From NCBI GenBank assembly GCA_946481735.1, contig CAMLOU010000155.1, positions 1 to 9,586 of the forward strand: a stretch of DNA of 9,586 nucleotides, read 5' to 3'. The notes beneath the pieces were generated by a model. It searched no databases. It saw nothing but the letters and a program-made list of their open reading frames with translations, and had not been told where the DNA came from. The DNA comes from an uncultured Cellvibrio sp. Its GTDB lineage: Bacteria; Pseudomonadota; Gammaproteobacteria; Pseudomonadales; Cellvibrionaceae. Both the position numbers and the translations under genes were made by a program. Positions 6,181-9,586 of the stretch are shown here, in pieces (position 1 is the first letter of the stretch; the number at the start of each line of letters is the position of its first letter).

Positions 6181-6984
6181 ATGAAATTAAAGCCGGTATT
6201 AAAAAAGGGAAGTAGGGGTGATGCTGTTGTAGAACTACAAACGCTCTTAAATAGCATGGCTAGCGTTAAACCAAAGCTTGTGATTGATGGGATTTTAGGC
6301 GCGGGAACGGACAGAGCATTAAAACAGTTTCAGAGAGAAGCGAATTTGCTTGCGGATGGTATTGCCGGTAAAAGAACTTGGGCTGCATTGTCACAGGCGT
6401 CGTTGCCGAACAGCGACAAGATTTCACGTTACAGTTTCCAGCCACAGTCTGCTTTGGCAGATATCGCCAGGCGCTACATCGGTGTGACCGAAACGGGCAA
6501 TAATTTGGCAGGCGATAGCAAGGAGTTGTTGGCAATTTTTAAATCCGATGACTTAAAAATAAATGGAAAAACAGACGGTTATCCCTGGTGTGCGGCTTTT
6601 GTCTCCTATTGCATACAGAAACTGTGTAAACAATCGCCCTATTTCAGTGGATTAATTCCTCCTCGCGAAGCATCGGTCAATCGACTTCTAACGCTATGGG
6701 CAAAGAACAATCACTGCCTGATATTCACCAACAGATCTCAAGACTTACAACCGAAAAAGGGAGACATTGTTGTCTTCACCTTCTCTCATGTCGGTATTAT
6801 TGAAGACACGCAAGGCGCCACCCTGAGGACTATCGAAGGTAATACAAACGACGCGGGTAGTCGCGAGGGAACCATGGTTGCGCGGAAAACCCGTGCGAAG
6901 TCATTAATAAGATCCTACATAAGGTTACCCGTTTCGCTGGTCAATATTCCCACGCACATGGAAACGATAGCGAAAATGGTATGA
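6181..6984 (+). CDS. Peptidoglycan-binding and CHAP/NlpC-like hydrolase, putative cell-wall effector
   Basis: A 267-residue two-domain protein. Residues 5-70 form a PG_binding_1 domain (KKGSRGDAVVELQTLL at 8-23; VIDGILGAGTDRALKQFQ at 34-51; DGIAGKRTWAAL at 59-70). Residues 90-250 form a CHAP/NlpC-P60-like cysteine amidase or endopeptidase of the TIGR02594-like type. The likely catalytic residues are Cys137 in YPWCAAFVSYC, His203 in FSHVGIIED, and Glu219 or Asn221 in IEGNTN; KKGDIVVF (192-199) is the usual strand before the His. There is no signal peptide, so it should stay cytoplasmic unless exported by T6SS or released by lysis. AAGGAG at 6168-6173 lies seven bases before the ATG. Position after a lipoprotein and beside a PAAR/nuclease module supports a role as interbacterial effector. 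A phage-type endolysin is the main alternative, but no holin or phage genes are present. Confidence 0.85.
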   Translation: MKLKPVLKKGSRGDAVVELQTLLNSMASVKPKLVIDGILGAGTDRALKQFQREANLLADGIAGKRTWAALSQASLPNSDKISRYSFQPQSALADIARRYIGVTETGNNLAGDSKELLAIFKSDDLKINGKTDGYPWCAAFVSYCIQKLCKQSPYFSGLIPPREASVNRLLTLWAKNNHCLIFTNRSQDLQPKKGDIVVFTFSHVGIIEDTQGATLRTIEGNTNDAGSREGTMVARKTRAKSLIRSYIRLPVSLVNIPTHMETIAKMV

Positions 6985-7014
6985 TCATCTACATTTAATC
7001 GCGGAGCTAAACGC

Positions 7015-7263
7015 ATGGGCGAAACCGATTTACGCGATTCACTCGCTGTGGAGCGCACTCATCTGGCCAACGAGCGTACCTTGTTGTCCTATATCCGCAC
7101 GGCCCTGGCGTTGCTGGCTGGGGGTGCGATGGTGTTGAAGTTTCTGAATAACGATCCGGTGCTGATGCCGTTTGCCTGGGCGGCGCTGGTGGTGGGTACG
7201 CTGGTGTTGGTGATCGGCAGTTATCGCTTTTTCAGTGTGCGGCGGCGTATCAGTCGCGGTTGA
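7015..7263 (+). CDS. DUF202 (YidH-like) small inner-membrane protein
   Basis: An 82-residue protein matching DUF202: the conserved amphipathic signature LAVERTHLANERTLLSYIRTAL (10-31) followed by two hydrophobic segments (about 25-43 and 52-70) and a basic tail RRRISRG. Members are small inner-membrane proteins of uncertain function. GGAG at 7003-7006 sits eight bases before the ATG. It lies 30 bases after the hydrolase gene, whose composition differs, so this probably marks the return to the core genome rather than part of the effector module. Confidence 0.88.
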   Translation: MGETDLRDSLAVERTHLANERTLLSYIRTALALLAGGAMVLKFLNNDPVLMPFAWAALVVGTLVLVIGSYRFFSVRRRISRG

Positions 7264-7473
7264 TTTTCCTGGTAGAAAGGATGCTTCTTCCGGGAGCAAG
7301 GATGATAATTTTTCTCATGTCTCTGTTGCCCTTCTCATCCTCTTCTCTGATAGACATCCGACGGCCTCCGCTAAGTTGAAAAAATTTTTATTCCGGGTGA
7401 ATCCGAATGGCGATTTCTTGCTTCTAATCCCATAACAAGCGGCGAGAGCGCCGTGGACAGAGCCAGACGGGTA

Positions 7474-7489
7474 GATGACAGATGTCATC
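7474..7489. promoter_or_regulatory. Dyad GATGACA-GA-TGTCATC, candidate operator
   Basis: Perfect 7-bp arms (7474-7480 and 7483-7489) around a two-base centre, about 105 bases upstream of the ABC ATPase start. The size and near-perfect symmetry suit a dimeric helix-turn-helix repressor. The cognate protein is not evident in this window. As RNA it would leave only a two-base loop, so a DNA-binding site is more plausible than a hairpin. Confidence 0.4.
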
Positions 7490-7551
7490 AGTTTGTTAAT
7501 TTCGGTAAAAACCTGGCCATTTTGCCGATGGTTTTCGGAAAAACTGTTTAA

Positions 7552-7577
7552 GCTTGGCGCAAGCCCGTGGTTCCACG
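7552..7577 (+). repeat. Tandem short hairpins abutting the ABC gene ribosome site
   Basis: GCTTG-GCG-CAAGC (7552-7564) is followed one base later by CGTGG-TT-CCACG (7566-7577), which directly touches the AAGGA at 7578-7582. If transcribed they could influence access to the ribosome site. The stems are only five base pairs, and the second would need to open a pair to form a loop, so the effect may be small. Confidence 0.3.
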
Positions 7578-7593
7578 AAGGATTCAAAGACAG

Positions 7594-8319
7594 ATGATCA
7601 AACTCCATAACATCCATAAATACTATTCCACCGGTGAGCAGCGCCTGCACGTGCTCAAAGGCATCGACCAGCATATCCGCGAGGGTGAGTTGGTATCGAT
7701 TATGGGTTCGTCCGGTTCGGGCAAGTCTACCTTGTTGAATATCCTCGGAATTCTCGATAACCACGACGAGGGAGATTACTTCCTTAACGGCGTGGAGATC
7801 CGTCGCCTCAAGGAGAAAAAGGCCGCGCAATTGCGCAACCAATTGCTGGGTTTCGTGTTCCAGTCCTTTAACTTATTGCCCTTTAAAAATGCCACGGAGA
7901 ATGTGGCCTTGCCGTTGTATTACCAGAATGTCAGCCGCAAGGAGCGCAATTACCGCGCGGCGCAATATCTGGAGATGGTGGGGTTATCCAATCGCGCGAC
8001 CCATATGCCCAACGAATTATCCGGTGGCCAGAAACAACGGGTGGCGATTGCCCGCGCATTGGTCACCAAACCCAAGGTTATTCTCGCCGACGAACCAACC
8101 GGCGCACTGGATAGCCAGACCACACAAGAAATTATGGCGTTGATGAAAGACGTGCACAGCCTGGGTAATACCATTGTGATCGTCACCCATGAACAGGATA
8201 TTGCGGATCAAACCGAGCGCCAGATTATCCTCAAGGATGGTTTGATTGTGCCGGCAAGAAAAAAGACGCCCGCCATGACCGCACCGGCCATCGCCAACGA
8301 AGAAGACATCCTGGGATAA
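7594..8319 (+). CDS. ABC transporter ATP-binding protein (MacB/LolD-like)
   Basis: A 241-residue ATPase of the MacB/LolD/FtsE-like class, which powers mechanotransmission-type ABC exporters in the inner membrane. All motifs are intact: Walker [10 protein letters not shown] (38-46), Q-loop Gln90 in [10 protein letters not shown], signature LSGGQ (142-146), Walker B VILADEP (162-168, D166 and E167), D-loop ALDS and H-loop His199 in VTHE. The C-terminal tail (about 218-241) is short and variable. I chose the ATG at 7594 because the family begins M-I-x-L-x-x-I-x-K-x-Y; AAGGA at 7578-7582 is 11 bases away, slightly long. A GTG at 7567 would add nine residues without family support. The permease gene starts on the base after its stop, so the two are co-translated. 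The substrate is not known; an antimicrobial peptide, lipoprotein or small-molecule exporter are options. Confidence 0.94.
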   Translation: MIKLHNIHKYYSTGEQRLHVLKGIDQHIREGELVSIMGSSGSGKSTLLNILGILDNHDEGDYFLNGVEIRRLKEKKAAQLRNQLLGFVFQSFNLLPFKNATENVALPLYYQNVSRKERNYRAAQYLEMVGLSNRATHMPNELSGGQKQRVAIARALVTKPKVILADEPTGALDSQTTQEIMALMKDVHSLGNTIVIVTHEQDIADQTERQIILKDGLIVPARKKTPAMTAPAIANEEDILG

Positions 8320-9561
8320 ATGACAATGGACGGCTTACAGGAAATTCTCTACACCCTGCGCCAGAACAAACTGCGCACCGCGCTGACCGCGTTCGGCGTG
8401 TTCTGGGGCATCCTGATGTTGATTTTATTACTCGGTGCCGGACGCGGGATGCAGAACGGTGTCTATGCGGATTTTGGTTCTGATGTGCTGGATTTTATTG
8501 TCGTTTATACCGGCACTACATCGGTGGCTTATCGCGGCATGGGCCTGGGCCGGCAGATCAGTTTAACGCTTGACGATGTTGACGCGATCCGACGGCAGGT
8601 AAAAGGTGTTGGGGTGATTTCGCCGACCAACGAGCGCGGCGGTATCGCCATCGTGTACGGTGATAAAACCGGTAATTTTGCCGTGCATGGCGTGCCGGAT
8701 GAATTCTTTAAAGTCAAGGAAAGTGTGCCCTTTCCGCTGGGCCGCAAGATCAACCCACTCGACGATGCTTACGTGCGCAAGATTGCGGTGATCGGCACGG
8801 TCGTTGCCGAGCGCGTGTTCGGTAAAGATGTCGATCCGGTTGGAAAAGAGATTCGTGTTAACGGCGTCGTGATGAAGGTGGTGGGCACGTTTTACGATAA
8901 AGGCAATCGCGGTCGCGATTCCGAGCGCGTGTACATCCCCATCACCACGTTTCAAAAACTGTTCGGTGCCAGCGATAAAATTGCAGCGATCTGGTTGCGT
9001 CCGCAACCCGGCTTCGATGGCTTTGTCGTTGAAGAAAAAATCATTGAATTATTAAAACGCCGCCACGCTGTTTCGCCGGAAGATCGCCGCGCGATTCGCT
9101 CATTCAACATGGCTGAGCCCGCGAAGATGGTGAACGGTTTGTTCCTCGGCATCAACGCGTTTATCTGGTTTGTCGGCCTGGGAACATTAATGGCCGGAAT
9201 TGTGGGTGTGAGTAACATCATGATCATCACGGTTAAAGAGCGTACGCGTGAAATCGGTATTCGCAAAGCCTTGGGCGCAACGCCGTTCAATATTGTCAGC
9301 ACGCTGTTGTTGGAATCGATTTTAGTGACCAGTATCGCCGGCTACGCGGGGCTGGTGGTCGGGGTGGGATTGATTGAGCTGGTGTCCTATTTTCTGAATT
9401 CCGTGGGTGCGCAATTGCCGTACTTTACCAACCCGGAAATTAATTTTCAGGTGGCGATCACCGCGATTGTTTTGTTGATTGTCGTAGGTGCTTTGGCAGG
9501 GCTGATGCCCGCCTTGCGCGCTGCGAAGATTATGCCCATTGAAGCCATGCGCGCGGATTAA
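8320..9561 (+). CDS. MacB/FtsX-like ABC transporter permease
   Basis: A 413-residue permease with standard MacB topology: TM1 at about 19-39, a large periplasmic MacB_PCD domain (about 45-270), then TM2 (277-303), TM3 (325-355) and TM4 (377-398). The hallmark VKERTREIGIRKALGA (305-320), which forms the cytoplasmic coupling element after TM2, and the C-terminal PALRAAKIMPIEAMR pattern are present. It dimerises, or pairs with a second permease, and works with the ATPase encoded immediately upstream. The ATG at 8320 directly follows the ATPase stop; the ATG at 8326 (residue 3) fits the GGGA at 8313-8316 better and gives the family-like MDGLQEIL start, so either may be used. The protein lacks a fused ATPase domain, unlike E. 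coli MacB itself. Substrate unknown. Confidence 0.93.
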   Translation: MTMDGLQEILYTLRQNKLRTALTAFGVFWGILMLILLLGAGRGMQNGVYADFGSDVLDFIVVYTGTTSVAYRGMGLGRQISLTLDDVDAIRRQVKGVGVISPTNERGGIAIVYGDKTGNFAVHGVPDEFFKVKESVPFPLGRKINPLDDAYVRKIAVIGTVVAERVFGKDVDPVGKEIRVNGVVMKVVGTFYDKGNRGRDSERVYIPITTFQKLFGASDKIAAIWLRPQPGFDGFVVEEKIIELLKRRHAVSPEDRRAIRSFNMAEPAKMVNGLFLGINAFIWFVGLGTLMAGIVGVSNIMIITVKERTREIGIRKALGATPFNIVSTLLLESILVTSIAGYAGLVVGVGLIELVSYFLNSVGAQLPYFTNPEINFQVAITAIVLLIVVGALAGLMPALRAAKIMPIEAMRAD

Positions 9562-9566
9562 TCATC

Positions 9567-9586
9567 ATGATTATTGATACAGAAAA
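9567..9586 (+). CDS. Start of a further gene, cut by the window edge
   Basis: An ATG at 9567 opens a frame reading MIIDTE up to the edge, five bases after the permease stop. In many bacteria this type of ATPase-permease pair is followed by a second MacB-like permease beginning with similar short acidic residues. No Shine-Dalgarno is obvious. Only six codons are visible, so the identity is a guess from context. Confidence 0.35.

Larger units (their letters stand above)
7264..7593. other. Non-coding gap rich in dyad symmetry before the ABC operon
   Basis: No convincing gene lies here; a short open frame (7235-7435) has no family resemblance. The gap contains a CGGCG-AGAG-CGCCG hairpin (7440-7453) without T-tract, a perfect dyad at 7474-7489, and two tandem hairpins just before the ABC gene (7552-7577). 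No clear sigma70 promoter was found. The ABC operon promoter is presumably in this gap. Confidence 0.5.

Noticed and set aside
6181..6984. Interpretation of the hydrolase as a prophage endolysin
   Set aside because: No holin, spanin or structural phage gene is visible; a lipoprotein and T6SS-type neighbours fit an effector better, though not excluded.
7235..7435. Open frame of 66 codons overlapping the end of the DUF202 gene
   Set aside because: No ribosome site, no recognisable domain and it begins inside another gene; probably not coding.
1..9586. CRISPR arrays, tRNA/rRNA genes, insertion sequences
   Set aside because: No spaced direct repeats, cloverleaf-like sequences, transposase genes or terminal inverted repeats were seen on reading both strands.

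Overview
The window looks like a gammaproteobacterial chromosome, possibly from a Cellvibrio- or Pseudomonas-like lineage. The evidence is the proteobacterial long-form (type 2) LeuA, an Lrp/AsnC regulator, a PAAR-like type VI secretion (T6SS) accessory locus and a MacB/FtsX-type ABC exporter. The taxonomic call is an inference from protein character only. Genes are densely packed, mostly with clear AAGGAG-like ribosome binding sites.

Region 1 (1-2520): an Lrp/AsnC-family regulator on the minus strand is divergent from leuA (2-isopropylmalate synthase, first committed step of leucine synthesis). The shared 346-base gap holds a good minus-strand promoter overlapped by an AGCAA-N5-TTGCT inverted repeat that may be a regulator site. 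It also gives leuA a long untranslated leader. A perfect 10-bp hairpin follows leuA.

Region 2 (2521-5598): an apparent T6SS effector module in one direction. It contains a DUF4150 PAAR-like tip protein, a short thiolase-fold protein resembling ketoacyl synthase but without recognisable catalytic Cys/His residues, an AHH-type (HNH/endonuclease VII superfamily) nuclease toxin carrying two distant CxxC motifs, and an Imm11 (DUF1629)-like immunity protein whose start overlaps the toxin stop (ATGA). The likely logic is that PAAR caps the needle, the ketosynthase-like protein acts as adaptor or chaperone, the nuclease is the payload and Imm11 protects the producer.

Region 3 (5599-6984): a more AT-rich segment with a predicted lipoprotein followed by a peptidoglycan-binding plus CHAP/NlpC-like cysteine hydrolase without a signal peptide. 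This arrangement fits a second, cell-wall-targeting effector preceded by its periplasmic immunity lipoprotein. No T6SS structural genes (VgrG, Hcp, sheath) are in the window.

Region 4 (6985-9586): a small DUF202 membrane protein, a 330-base gap rich in dyad symmetry, then an ABC ATPase and a MacB/FtsX-like permease read as one operon. The first codons of a further gene, perhaps a second permease, run off the window edge.

The most interesting part is the ketosynthase-like pseudoenzyme placed between a PAAR tip and a nuclease toxin, together with the two back-to-back toxin/immunity pairs using different cellular targets.
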